A model generated the notes under the pieces. It was given only the letters and a program-made list of their open reading frames with translations, was not told where the DNA came from and searched no databases. Positions 18,173 through 27,365 of a stretch of DNA of 64,000 bases are shown here, in pieces; positions within the stretch are counted from its first letter, which is position 1, and every line of letters starts with the position of its first letter. The position numbers and the translations under genes were made by a program. The DNA is from Chitinophaga agrisoli (GTDB lineage: Bacteria; Bacteroidota; Bacteroidia; Chitinophagales; Chitinophagaceae), in assembly GCF_008386695.1 (NCBI RefSeq), contig NZ_VUOC01000001.1, positions 594,347 to 658,346 on the forward strand. Direction: 5' to 3'.

Positions 18173-19873
18173 CTATACCGCTACCGGCAACCGGAAGTAA
18201 AACATACTGCCTTTACCCTCCTCACTCTCTACCCCAATAGTGCCGCCCTGCGCTTCAATGAACTCCCGCGCAATGGCCAGCCCCAGCCCGCTGCTGGTTT
18301 GGTGTTGCGTACCCGGCACCTGGTAAAACCGTTCAAAGATCTTTTCCCGGAAAGCTGCAGGAATACCTTTGCCTTTATCCCGCACGCTAAAGGTCAGCAT
18401 ACGTTCATCCTGCTGTTCTACATTCAGCGCTATATCGGCCCCCTCCGGAGAGTACCGGATGGCATTAGTCAGCAGGTTCACCAGCACCCAGGCGGTTTTC
18501 TCCACATCGGCCAGGATCTGCGGGGTATGCTCCGGCAGGCTGGTACGGATGCTGATCTGTTGCTGGGCAGCCTGTTTCTGTACCGCATCCAGCGCATAAC
18601 GCACTACCTGGTCTGGCGATACGGGCTGCGGTTGCAGCTGTATATTGCCGCTTTCGACCTGGGAAAGGTTCAGCAGCTCGCTTACGATCTTGATCATACG
18701 CAGGTTATCCTGCTTCAGGCTTTCTACCAGTTCGCGCTGCTCCGTGGTCAGATGGCCAATACGGTCGTCCTCCAGCAGCTTTAAGCTGAAGTCAGAAGAG
18801 GAGAGCGGTGTTTTTAGCTCATGGGATACCGTGGCGATGAAATGCGTTTTAGCCTGGTCCTGTTCCCGGAAAGAAGTAATGTTCTTGAGGATGATCACAT
18901 GCCCTATCCGTTCATTTTCATAATGGATATTTACCTGCTCCCGCGTAAAAAAGCTCTCTTTGCCATCTACTACTATCTTCAGCGGCGCGTTATCCTGCCG
19001 GCTCACCAGGAAGGTGAGCAGATCATTATACTTACCTGCTTCTGTAGCGGGTTTGCCTACCAGGTCACTTTCCTGCATATTCAATAACTGCAGGGCCGGC
19101 ATATTGGCAAAAAGGATGGTGTTTTTATTATCCAGACCGATGGTAGCATCGCGCAGACTGTTGATAACCGCTTCCGCACGCTGTTTCTCAAATAGGATAC
19201 GGGCCAGGTTACTATGCTCGTAATCATCCAGCCGCTGGGCCATGGTATTAAAGGCCGTGGCCAGCTCGCCAAATTCATCCGCGCTTTTAAAGTGCAGGCG
19301 CTGACTGTATTTTTTCTCCGCAATACCGGTAATCCCTTTGGTGAGCTCGTGAATGGGATTGGCAATATAACCTGGAAAATTATATACAAACGAAAAGCCC
19401 AGCAGAAAACAGACCCCGCTGATAATAGCAATATACAACAAGGCCCTGTCGGCTATCTTCTTTACGATCTCATTCTTACCTACAATGGCCTGCATATTCA
19501 GGTCCATGATCACATAGATACTTTGCCGGATGGTTTTATCTACGCCCGTTCCGGGGATGGAATCACGCTTCAGCTGTTCAAATCCTTTCCGCACGGCGGC
19601 GGTGGCGGCGGCTTCGCCGGATTCTGTTACATTCTTTTCCTCATTCTTAAGATTATTTTCAAAACGTTGCAGGGCGCTGCTGCGGTCCAGGGGCATGGCG
19701 TCCAGCGCGGTTAGCATGTTCTTGGAGAACTCCAGGGATTCATAGTTATCTTCCAGGATAGTACGGGCCTTACCGTTCAGGTTCTTGAGGTAATAGTAGC
19801 CCAGCACACTTACCAGCAGCATCATCAGATACAGGAACAATACACCCAGGGTTATTTTTGCTTTTAACCTCAT
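18173..19873 (-). CDS. HAMP/PAS sensor histidine kinase of the kdp operon
   Basis: A 566-residue kinase with a membrane segment at about residues 7-27, a ~120-residue extracytoplasmic region, a second segment at about 143-165, a HAMP domain ending in ELATAFNTMAQRL, a PAS domain (NTILFANMPALQLLNM), HisKA with TVSHELKTPLS and HATPase with GLGLAIAREF. Its ATG overlaps the stop of the KdpD N-terminal gene by 4 bp (ATGA), so the two are translationally coupled. In E. coli the sensory ATPase part and the kinase are one KdpD chain; here the kinase half has its own membrane sensor. No response regulator gene follows. Confidence 0.9.
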   Translation of the reverse strand: MRLKAKITLGVLFLYLMMLLVSVLGYYYLKNLNGKARTILEDNYESLEFSKNMLTALDAMPLDRSSALQRFENNLKNEEKNVTESGEAAATAAVRKGFEQLKRDSIPGTGVDKTIRQSIYVIMDLNMQAIVGKNEIVKKIADRALLYIAIISGVCFLLGFSFVYNFPGYIANPIHELTKGITGIAEKKYSQRLHFKSADEFGELATAFNTMAQRLDDYEHSNLARILFEKQRAEAVINSLRDATIGLDNKNTILFANMPALQLLNMQESDLVGKPATEAGKYNDLLTFLVSRQDNAPLKIVVDGKESFFTREQVNIHYENERIGHVIILKNITSFREQDQAKTHFIATVSHELKTPLSSSDFSLKLLEDDRIGHLTTEQRELVESLKQDNLRMIKIVSELLNLSQVESGNIQLQPQPVSPDQVVRYALDAVQKQAAQQQISIRTSLPEHTPQILADVEKTAWVLVNLLTNAIRYSPEGADIALNVEQQDERMLTFSVRDKGKGIPAAFREKIFERFYQVPGTQHQTSSGLGLAIAREFIEAQGGTIGVESEEGKGSMFYFRLPVAV

Positions 19874-20997
19874 GATAAAATAATAAGATCTATATCGTTA
19901 GAGGATAAGGTTTTTAATAGCTGATTAAACAGATTCGTACGCAAGATAATGCGGAATAAACTGATATGCGGTTTACCTATACATACCGTGGTGGCCCGTT
20001 TTTCAATAGCGGTGTTGATAATGGCCTGCGCAATATGCGCATCATGCAGTTGTACCACTTCCGCCCCCAGCTCGGTGGCCAGTTTCAGGTTATTGATAAG
20101 GTGCCGCTGGGTGGCCAGGTTAATACGGGAGGCATTTTCCCGCGGCGCCTGTACATACAGCACATACCAGTCCGCATGGTAATAGGCAGCCAGACGGGCC
20201 GTTTTGCGGATCACTTTACGCGCTACTTCATCATTGGTGGAAATACAGGCCAGGAAATTCTCATGCCGCATCTGCTGACTGCGCGGTATCTCTATTTCTA
20301 CCTTACGCTCTACTTGCGTAGCTACTTCTTTCAGTGCGAGCTCCCGCAACTGTAGTATCTTCTCTGCCTGAAAAAAATTCTTCAGCGCCGTTTCTACTTT
20401 GGATTTATCATAGATCTTGCCTTCCTTCAACCGGGAGATCAGCTCATCGGCCGTCAGGTCTATATTCACCACCTCATCCGCCATTTGCAGCACCAGGTCC
20501 GGTATACGTTCCTGCACTTCTATGCCGGTGATCACTTTTACCTCGTGGTTAATACTTTCTATATGTTGAATGTTAACGGCAGAGATCACGTTGATACCGG
20601 CTTTCAACAGTTCCATCACATCCTGCCAGCGTTTTTCATGACGGGCGCCGGGGATATTGGTATGTGCCAGCTCGTCTACGATCACCCATTCGGGGTTTAA
20701 CAACAGTATACTATCCAGGTCCATCTCTTCCAGCATCTTGCCTTTATAGAAAACCTGCTTACGCGGTATAGCGGGCAGGCCATCTATCAGCGCCTGGGTT
20801 TCTGCGCGTCCATGCGTTTCCACATATCCTATCTGCACATTCAGCCCATTACGCAGCATGTTATGCCCTTCCTGCAGCATGCGGTAGGTCTTACCTACAC
20901 CTGCGCTCATGCCTATATAGATCTTGAATTTGCCCCGGCCGGATGATTTGTTGGCCAGATGCAGGAAATGCTCTACAGAATGTTCTTTATCAGTCAT
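19870..20997 (-). CDS. kdpD: KdpD N-terminal sensory protein (KdpD domain plus USP domain)
   Basis: A 375-residue soluble protein equal to the N-terminal cytoplasmic half of KdpD. It carries GMSAGVGKTYRML (Walker A), VIVDELAHTNIPG (Walker B) and a C-terminal universal-stress-protein-like domain (from about residue 230; VCIGKPHISLF). In E. coli this part binds ATP and shapes the response to potassium limitation. The kinase, membrane and GAF regions are absent because the chain stops where the neighbouring kinase gene begins. This free-standing form is common in Bacteroidota kdp operons. It probably works together with the HAMP kinase encoded next. Confidence 0.92.
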   Translation of the reverse strand: MTDKEHSVEHFLHLANKSSGRGKFKIYIGMSAGVGKTYRMLQEGHNMLRNGLNVQIGYVETHGRAETQALIDGLPAIPRKQVFYKGKMLEEMDLDSILLLNPEWVIVDELAHTNIPGARHEKRWQDVMELLKAGINVISAVNIQHIESINHEVKVITGIEVQERIPDLVLQMADEVVNIDLTADELISRLKEGKIYDKSKVETALKNFFQAEKILQLRELALKEVATQVERKVEIEIPRSQQMRHENFLACISTNDEVARKVIRKTARLAAYYHADWYVLYVQAPRENASRINLATQRHLINNLKLATELGAEVVQLHDAHIAQAIINTAIEKRATTVCIGKPHISLFRIILRTNLFNQLLKTLSSNDIDLIILS

Positions 20998-21105
20998 TTG
21001 TGAGGCGTTATATTAAAGATACCAAATCCGGCAATAAAGCCGTTACGCCCTATTGCCGGATAAAAAATCAACCAAACCAGTTTTATATTACTAAATAGCC
21101 CAGTT

Positions 21106-22464
21106 TTATAATCTAAATAACAATGCCAATACGATCCTGTCCTCAGACTTCACCAGGTCCGGACGCCAATCTGCAGGCAGCGGGGTGGTGGTGTAACCAT
21201 TAGGAGAGGTTACGCCGCCGGGACCTGCAAAATAGGGTACATTGGCATGTCTGTGCACATATTCTATACGGAACAGCAGGCTCTGATTCGGCATCCAGTC
21301 CAGGTTAGTGGAGCAATCCCAGGCTTTGAACTGATCGCCCGGGTTGGCGCTGAAAGGATAGAGGCCTTCCGTTTTGGTAGGATCTACCGGGTTAGGCAGC
21401 GGACTGGCCTGACCGGTAGGGTACAACACCAGGTAACGTCCCGGGTTGTTCATAATACCGCCGCCCACTGTCCATGCAAATTTGTTCTTGTAAAACCAGA
21501 TACGGTTATAGATCATACCACTCGCAAAGTATTGAGCAGGGCCTTTTGCAGAGTCAGCGCTGAAACCGTTTACGCCGCCGCCTTTTTCAAAGCCTACGTC
21601 GCCCGTCAGGGAGAACGCCATTTTGCTGATCCCTTTTGATTTAGGGCGGTTATAATACCTTACCATTAAGCTGTTATCTGAGTGGAAACGCTTGCGGTCC
21701 GGCAGACCGGCGGCATCCGTTCCATAGTAGTCATTGGTCAGGATCTTGAAATTGCTGGTCGGGTTCCAGGTAATGTTGGCGCCAAATCCGGGCATGCTGT
21801 TAAACTTACCATAACTCTGCCAGCCGTTAATGATCCAGGGCTCAATTTTCAAAGTTTTGCTGGGGAAGATCTGGATACGTACCCCGTTAAAGAACCAGGG
21901 AGTATTATCAGAAGTGTAGGAAGCCTGGTATTCCCAGTTCTCTACCTGGTAGTAGGAGTTCAGGCCAATATAAGACATGAACAAACCTGCATCGATATTG
22001 ATACCATACCATTTGTTAATATGATAACCTACATAGGCTTCACTTAAATAACGGTACACATCTGCCAGCTTATATTGTCCCCTGTAGGGGCTAAGATCGT
22101 TCCTGGGCACTACAACGCTGCGGGTACCAAACTGCAGTAATACTTTAGCCCTGGCGTTGTTGTAGTTAAACTCGCCGCCAAGGCTTAACTGCGAAAGTTC
22201 CACCTCATTATTGCGGGCCAGGGCGGTAGAGCCCACTACGGTGTTATCATTAGGGCTATTGAACGAATGGGTGTAGTTCAGGTCCATCATGAGGATGGGC
22301 GTAAAATATTTGGTCTGGAAAGGAACGGAATCCCTGCGGTCATTACCATTCTGCCAGTTTGTTTCAATACCGTCCAGCGGTACCTTTGGTTGAGTAGCAT
22401 CCTGGGCAACTGCATGCAGGCCTGTTATACCTAACAGGGCTGCGCTCACTAGAAATTGTTTCAT
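21106..22464 (-). CDS. Outer-membrane porin of the kdp operon (BBP2-like)
   Basis: A 452-residue protein with a Sec signal peptide (about residues 1-20, ending LHAVAQ). The body is beta-rich with repeated aromatic-bounded strands (MMDLNYTHSF, AKVLLQFGTR, SLLFRIEYVHRH) and ends in a strand with terminal leucine/arginine, LALLFRL. It fits the putative beta-barrel porin family found beside kdpABC in Bacteroidota and is presumably the outer-membrane entry for potassium or a counter-ion. It lies between kdpC and kdpD, after a 199-bp spacer that holds a strong hairpin. Confidence 0.78.
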   Translation of the reverse strand: MKQFLVSAALLGITGLHAVAQDATQPKVPLDGIETNWQNGNDRRDSVPFQTKYFTPILMMDLNYTHSFNSPNDNTVVGSTALARNNEVELSQLSLGGEFNYNNARAKVLLQFGTRSVVVPRNDLSPYRGQYKLADVYRYLSEAYVGYHINKWYGINIDAGLFMSYIGLNSYYQVENWEYQASYTSDNTPWFFNGVRIQIFPSKTLKIEPWIINGWQSYGKFNSMPGFGANITWNPTSNFKILTNDYYGTDAAGLPDRKRFHSDNSLMVRYYNRPKSKGISKMAFSLTGDVGFEKGGGVNGFSADSAKGPAQYFASGMIYNRIWFYKNKFAWTVGGGIMNNPGRYLVLYPTGQASPLPNPVDPTKTEGLYPFSANPGDQFKAWDCSTNLDWMPNQSLLFRIEYVHRHANVPYFAGPGGVTSPNGYTTTPLPADWRPDLVKSEDRIVLALLFRL

Positions 22465-22549
22465 ATAGTTTTATTATTGGAAAGATTGCATTGGTGACTG
22501 TTCTATACTGGACACTCCTGAGATATTTGATTGTTACAATAAGCGTTTA

Positions 22550-22597
22550 AAAGTGGCGCTGCCGCTACCCTTTCAGTAGCGGAGCGCCGGGCACTTT
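22550..22597 (-). terminator. Hairpin between kdpC and the porin gene
   Basis: An outer AAAGTG/CACTTT pairing and an inner arm GGCGCT(G)CCGCTA against TAGCGGAGCGCC, with one bulge, form a strong stem on the leftward transcript, followed by TTTTAAA. It may be a weak terminator, attenuator or mRNA stabiliser separating kdpFABC from the porin and sensor genes. Confidence 0.5.
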
Positions 22598-22663
22598 ACT
22601 TAAGCAGGGTTAAACACTTTCATAGGCTAGAGGATATAGATTATTAAACGCATGAAAAAAACA

Positions 22664-23227
22664 CTATTTAAGATCGTCCAGCGCAATATTCAACTGCAGC
22701 ACATTCACTTTGGACGGGCCTAACATACCCAGTAAAGGACCTTTGGTATATTGATCTACCAGGGCATGTAAACGGGTGGCAGGGATGCCGCGTATTTTGG
22801 CAATACGCGCTACCTGTATATCTGCCGCTGCGGGCGACAGGTCCGGGTCCAGACCGCTGGCAGATGCGGTAACCAGTTCCACCGGTATATCTTCCTTCCG
22901 CACGCCGGGATTATGCACCAGGAAAGTGTCGATCCTCTCCTGTACCGTCTTCAGGTAATCCGGGTTAGCCGCTCCCTTGTTTGAACCGCCGGAACCGGCC
23001 GCATTGTAATCAACAGCAGAAGGCCTTGACCAGAAATATTTATCGCCTGTAAATTTTTGTCCTATGTTGGCATAGCCCACTATACGGCCATTGTGTGTTA
23101 CCGTTTCGCCATCCCCCTTACCAGGCGCCATTTTAGCAATAGCGGAGATAAACAGGGGGAAGATGCCGGCCAGTACTACGATCAGCACCACAGTTAATCT
23201 TATAGCAGGCAAAATGTATCGTTTCAT
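22664..23227 (-). CDS. kdpC: Potassium-transporting ATPase subunit KdpC
   Basis: A 187-residue protein with a single N-terminal membrane segment (about residues 9-30) and a periplasmic domain, the KdpC layout and length (E. coli 190). YFWSRPSAVDYNAAGSGGSNKGAANP is the family signature region, and the end holds VTASASGLDPDLSP. KdpC stabilises the KdpA-KdpB complex and raises its ATP affinity. The gene starts 18 bp after the kdpB stop. Confidence 0.95.
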   Translation of the reverse strand: MKRYILPAIRLTVVLIVVLAGIFPLFISAIAKMAPGKGDGETVTHNGRIVGYANIGQKFTGDKYFWSRPSAVDYNAAGSGGSNKGAANPDYLKTVQERIDTFLVHNPGVRKEDIPVELVTASASGLDPDLSPAAADIQVARIAKIRGIPATRLHALVDQYTKGPLLGMLGPSKVNVLQLNIALDDLK

Positions 23228-23245
23228 TGGGTGATTTTTAATGAT

Positions 23246-25297
23246 TTAAAAGAATACGCTTACTACCAGGTCTATCAGCTTAATACCTATAAAAGGCACT
23301 ATAATACCGCCTACGCCATAGATCAGCAGATTACGCCGCAGCAGCGCGCTGGCCCCTATGGGCTTGTACGCTACGCCCCTTAATGCCAGGGGTATCAGCA
23401 GCGGGATAATGATGGCGTTAAAGATCACCGCACTGAGGATAGCAGATTCCGGGCTATGCAGCTTCATAATGTTGATGCCTTGCAGCGCGGGTATGGAGGC
23501 AATGAACAGCGCGGGTACAATGGCAAAGTATTTAGCCACGTCATTGGCAATGGAGAAAGTGGTTAAGGTACCGCGTGTCATTAGCAGCTGTTTGCCTATT
23601 TCCACGATCTCGATCAGTTTGGTGGGATCGTTATCCAGGTCTACCATGTTGCCGGCCTCTTTAGCGGCCTGGGTACCACTGTTCATAGCCACGCCTACAT
23701 CTGCCTGGGCCAGTGCCGGCGCATCGTTGGTACCGTCGCCCATCATGGCTACCAGGCGGCCTTCTGTCTGCTCTTTTTTAATGTAGTGCATCTTGTCTTC
23801 CGGCTTGGCTTCGGCAATAAAATCATCCACACCGGCTTTGGTAGCTATATATTTGGCGGTTAAAGGGTTATCACCTGTTACCATCACTGTTTTCACACCC
23901 ATCTTACGCAGGCGTTCAAAACGTTCCTGTATGCCTGGTTTGATGATATCCTGCAGTTCTATTACGCCCTGCACTTTATTATTGAGGGCCACTACCAGAG
24001 GCGTACCACCATTCTTGGAGATGGTTTGCACCCAGGCCAGCGTTTCTGCTGGGAAATCGTTCCCCGCATTGGCAGCCATATTGCGGATAGCATCATAAGC
24101 CCCTTTACGGATCCGGGTGCCGTCTCTCAGATCAATACCGCTGCTGCGGGTCTCTGCGGTGAACTTTATCATGGAGGCCCCATCCGTAGAGAGTTTATTC
24201 ACGATGTCCTTACCGGCCAGTTCCACGATGGATTTACCTTCCGGGGTATCGTCAGAAAGGGAGCTAAGCGCGCACAGGCGGATGAACTCTTCCTTAACTA
24301 CCCCATTGGTAGCGTAGAAATTGGTGGCCTTACGGTTACCGATGGTGATGGTACCGGTTTTATCCAGCAACAGCACATCTACATCGCCGGCGGTTTCTAC
24401 GGCCTTACCGGATTTGGTGATCACATTGGCCCGCAGGGCGCGGTCCATACCCGCAATACCAATGGCAGATAACAGACCGCCGATAGTAGTAGGTATCAGA
24501 CACACAAACAGTGAAATGAAGGCTGCAATAGTAATAGGGGTTTGCGCATAGTCTGCGAAAGGCTTCAACGTTACGCACACGATAATGAACACCAGGGTAA
24601 AGCTGGCCAGCAGAATGGTGAGCGCAATCTCGTTGGGCGTTTTCTGACGGCTGGCGCCTTCTACCAGGGCAATCATTTTGTCCAGGAAAGACTCGCCAGG
24701 CTCTGTGCTTACCTGTACCGTAATACGGTCGCTCAGTACCTTGGTGCCGCCTACTACGCTGGATTTATCACCGCCGGCCTCGCGGATCACCGGGGCGCTT
24801 TCACCGGTGATGGCAGATTCGTCTATGCTCGCAAGCCCTTTAATGATCTCACCGTCTGCGGGTACAATATCACCCGGCTCACACACAAATACATCGCCTT
24901 TACGCAGGCGGGAGGAGGATACGATCTTGATCTCATTGGTAAAGATCTCGCCTACTGCTTGTATCAGTTTGGCAGGGGTTTCCTCGCGGGTCTTGCGCAG
25001 GCTTTCCGCCTGTGCCTTACCCCGGGCTTCTGCAATGGCTTCTGCAAAGTTGGCAAACAGCACTGTCAGGAACAGTACAATAAACACCAGCAGGTTATAG
25101 GCTGCGCTGCCCTGCTCTTTATTGCCGGTGATCATGGCGTACAGCGTAACAACCAGCATTACGATGGTGCCTATTTCCACGGTGAACATCACCGGGTTTT
25201 TTATCATTAACCGGGGGTTAAGCTTTACGAAGGATTGTTTGAGGCTCTCCTTCACCAGCTCTGCCGGGAATAATCTGTTATCTTTATTTCGCTTCAT
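23246..25297 (-). CDS. kdpB: Potassium-transporting P-type ATPase subunit KdpB
   Basis: A 683-residue P-type ATPase (E. coli 682). Visible landmarks: TGES in the actuator domain, [10 protein letters not shown] with the phosphorylated aspartate, KGAYDAI in the nucleotide domain, and [10 protein letters not shown] and [10 protein letters not shown] in the P domain. KdpB hydrolyses ATP to drive potassium through KdpA. The frame is open for 22 more codons upstream, but the ATG at 25297 ([10 protein letters not shown]) is the natural start and leaves an 85-bp gap to kdpA. Confidence 0.97.
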   Translation of the reverse strand: MKRNKDNRLFPAELVKESLKQSFVKLNPRLMIKNPVMFTVEIGTIVMLVVTLYAMITGNKEQGSAAYNLLVFIVLFLTVLFANFAEAIAEARGKAQAESLRKTREETPAKLIQAVGEIFTNEIKIVSSSRLRKGDVFVCEPGDIVPADGEIIKGLASIDESAITGESAPVIREAGGDKSSVVGGTKVLSDRITVQVSTEPGESFLDKMIALVEGASRQKTPNEIALTILLASFTLVFIIVCVTLKPFADYAQTPITIAAFISLFVCLIPTTIGGLLSAIGIAGMDRALRANVITKSGKAVETAGDVDVLLLDKTGTITIGNRKATNFYATNGVVKEEFIRLCALSSLSDDTPEGKSIVELAGKDIVNKLSTDGASMIKFTAETRSSGIDLRDGTRIRKGAYDAIRNMAANAGNDFPAETLAWVQTISKNGGTPLVVALNNKVQGVIELQDIIKPGIQERFERLRKMGVKTVMVTGDNPLTAKYIATKAGVDDFIAEAKPEDKMHYIKKEQTEGRLVAMMGDGTNDAPALAQADVGVAMNSGTQAAKEAGNMVDLDNDPTKLIEIVEIGKQLLMTRGTLTTFSIANDVAKYFAIVPALFIASIPALQGINIMKLHSPESAILSAVIFNAIIIPLLIPLALRGVAYKPIGASALLRRNLLIYGVGGIIVPFIGIKLIDLVVSVFF

Positions 25298-25382
25298 CTG
25301 GAAATCATTTGTCTTTATTGTGGCCGCCGGGTCGTCCCTACTACAGGAGGACGCCGGAGCCACGTTTCAATCTATATGTACA

Positions 25383-27098
25383 TCAATGCAGGGAAAGGTA
25401 TTCTGCTATGGGACCCAGCGTCAGGGCCGGGAAATAAGACAGCGCATTTATGATGATGATCACCGCCAGGGTCACCACCCCAAAAGTGAGCGAGTCTGTT
25501 TTAAGCGTACCGGCAGATGCGGGTATATACTTCTTCTTAGCCAGCAGGCCTGCTATCGCCAGCGGTCCTATAATAGGCAGGAAGCGGCCCAGGATCAGCA
25601 CAAAGCCTGTAGTTATGTTCCAGAAGATATTGTTATCGCCCAGGCCCTCAAAACCAGACCCGTTATTGGCATTGGCAGAAGTATACTCGTATAACATTTC
25701 AGAGAACCCATGATAACCGGGGTTATTAAGCCAGGCCGATGGTTTCACCGCCCAATCCGCATCCGGATGATGCGCCAGCACATAGGAGGAAAGCGCCGTA
25801 CCGGCCAGTATCAGGAAAGGGGACAGCAGGGTGATGAGCGCCGCGATCTTTACTTCCCGCGCTTCCAGCTTATGGCCCATGAACTCCGGCGTACGGCCTA
25901 CCATCAACCCGGAGATAAATACCGCTATGATGATGTAGACAAAGTAGTTCAGGAAGCCAACACCGCAACCACCGTAGAAACTGTTGATCATCATGCCCAG
26001 CAGCTGCATTAAACCGCTCACCGGCATGGTGCTATCGTGCCAGGCGTTCACAGAGCCGGTGGAGATGATCGTGGTAACAACGCTCCAGTATGCGGAGCCG
26101 GCTGGTCCAAAACGCACCTCCTTGCCTTCCATGGCCCCGGTTGGCTGTGTAACGCCCATGTGGGCAATAGCAGGGTTTCCGTTCACCTCTGTTATAATGG
26201 TAGGTATCAGCAGGCATAACATGCCTATGGTCATGATACCAAAGACGACATACGCAAATTTCTTCCGGCGGATAAAATAGCCCAGGGCAAAGATCATCGC
26301 GATGGGTATGATCACCTGCGCCACCATTTCCGTGATATAAGTGATATAGTTAGGATTTTCCAGCGGATGGGAGGAGTTAGCGCCAAACCAGCCGCCACCA
26401 TTCGTACCCAGGTGTTTAATAGCGATCATACCGGCCGCGGGACCGCGGGATACATTCACTGTATCGCCCTGCATGCTTACATAGGAACCTTTGCCCTTGT
26501 AGCTGGCCGGCGTACCGTTAAATGCCAGGATAATAGCCATTACGATAGAAAGCGGTAACAGCAGGCGGGTAATGCTTTTTACAAAAAACTCCCAGAAGTT
26601 GCCCAGCTTATCGGTGGTCTTTTCCCGCAGGGCTTTGAGCACTACCACTAAAGCGGCAATACCGGTAGCGGCGCTTACAAATTGCAGGAAGGCCAGTACA
26701 AACAGCTGTGAAAAATAGCTTACGCCGCTTTCGCCGGAGTAATGCTGCAGGTTACAGTTCACCACAAAACTGATGGCCGTATTAAAGGCCAGGTCAGGCG
26801 TTTGACCCGGGTTGCCATCAGGGTTCAGCGGCAGATGATCCTGGAAGATCAGCACAAAAAAGGCATATACAAACCACACCAGGTTAATGGTGAGCAGGGC
26901 CTTCAGGTGCTGTTTCCAGTTCATTTCCTCCCTGGGGTTAATGCCAGAGAGTTTGTAGAATAGGCTCTCCATCGGCGCCATAAAATCAAGCATCGTCCTG
27001 TCACCGTTAAATACCTTGGCAATGTATTTTCCCAGTGGCCAGGCTAATAGTAATGTTAGTCCATAGGTAACAATTACGCCTAAAATTTCTGTTGTCAT
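25383..27098 (-). CDS. kdpA: Potassium-transporting ATPase subunit KdpA
   Basis: A 571-residue membrane protein with about ten membrane segments, related to potassium channels of the SKT superfamily. Selectivity-filter-like loops include FVVNCNLQHYSGE, KHLGTNGGGWFGANSSHP and GGCGVGFLNY. It begins MTTEILGVIVTYGL at the ATG at 27098; a TTG two codons upstream is not needed. Length is close to E. coli KdpA (557). It forms the potassium-conducting pore of the high-affinity pump. Confidence 0.97.
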   Translation of the reverse strand: MTTEILGVIVTYGLTLLLAWPLGKYIAKVFNGDRTMLDFMAPMESLFYKLSGINPREEMNWKQHLKALLTINLVWFVYAFFVLIFQDHLPLNPDGNPGQTPDLAFNTAISFVVNCNLQHYSGESGVSYFSQLFVLAFLQFVSAATGIAALVVVLKALREKTTDKLGNFWEFFVKSITRLLLPLSIVMAIILAFNGTPASYKGKGSYVSMQGDTVNVSRGPAAGMIAIKHLGTNGGGWFGANSSHPLENPNYITYITEMVAQVIIPIAMIFALGYFIRRKKFAYVVFGIMTIGMLCLLIPTIITEVNGNPAIAHMGVTQPTGAMEGKEVRFGPAGSAYWSVVTTIISTGSVNAWHDSTMPVSGLMQLLGMMINSFYGGCGVGFLNYFVYIIIAVFISGLMVGRTPEFMGHKLEAREVKIAALITLLSPFLILAGTALSSYVLAHHPDADWAVKPSAWLNNPGYHGFSEMLYEYTSANANNGSGFEGLGDNNIFWNITTGFVLILGRFLPIIGPLAIAGLLAKKKYIPASAGTLKTDSLTFGVVTLAVIIIINALSYFPALTLGPIAEYLSLH

Positions 27099-27105
27099 TT
27101 TCAAT

Positions 27106-27154
27106 TAACTTTTAGCTGTTATCATTTAATGCTTAGTGGCTAACAGCTGTTGTT
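27106..27154 (-). repeat. Heptad array filling the kdpF-kdpA spacer
   Basis: Seven back-to-back 7-bp units on the plus strand from 27106: TAACTTT, TAGCTGT, TATCATT, TAATGCT, TAGTGGC, TAACAGC, TGTTGTT. The array runs exactly from just before the kdpA start to the kdpF stop codon. Confidence 0.6.
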
Positions 27155-27234
27155 TAAAACTTTTCAGGTTTAAGCAGTACGTAGATCATGTACAGGAAAA
27201 CCAGGATGGACAGGATAAATAATGCGTTCATCAT
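27154..27234 (-). CDS. kdpF: Small membrane subunit KdpF
   Basis: A 26-residue reading, MMNALFILSILVFLYM followed by IYVLLKPEKF, is one membrane helix with a short charged tail. KdpF of other bacteria is a 25-30-residue single helix ending in a similar L-x-P-E-x-F pattern, and it sits directly before kdpA, as here. KdpF stabilises the KdpABC complex. The second ATG (27231) would give 25 residues. Confidence 0.85.
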   Translation of the reverse strand: MMNALFILSILVFLYMIYVLLKPEKF

Positions 27235-27265
27235 ATGTAGATAGCTTTAGCGCTCATTTTGTTGA

Positions 27266-27349
27266 TCATATTTCTTCGAAATAATCTATTGACCGGAAGA
27301 ACAATACAAAGCAGGCTAAACCTGCCAGTAATAAAAGGATGGTGAACAT
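27266..27349 (-). CDS. 27-residue membrane micro-protein upstream of kdpF
   Basis: MFTILLLLAGLACFVLFF then RSIDYFEEI: a single membrane helix with an acidic tail, starting at ATG 27349 and ending in TGA. It lies 31 bp upstream of kdpF, in the same direction, inside the operon. It is KdpF-sized but different in sequence, so it may be a second small helper of the pump; this is inferred from position and size only. I know of no characterised function. Confidence 0.65.
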   Translation of the reverse strand: MFTILLLLAGLACFVLFFRSIDYFEEI

Positions 27350-27365
27350 GGTGGTGTTATTTAAA

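Noticed and set aside
18173-18175. KdpE encoded by one of the adjacent kinases' receiver domains
   Set aside because: Both receivers are part of hybrid kinases without a DNA-binding domain, so they cannot replace KdpE.
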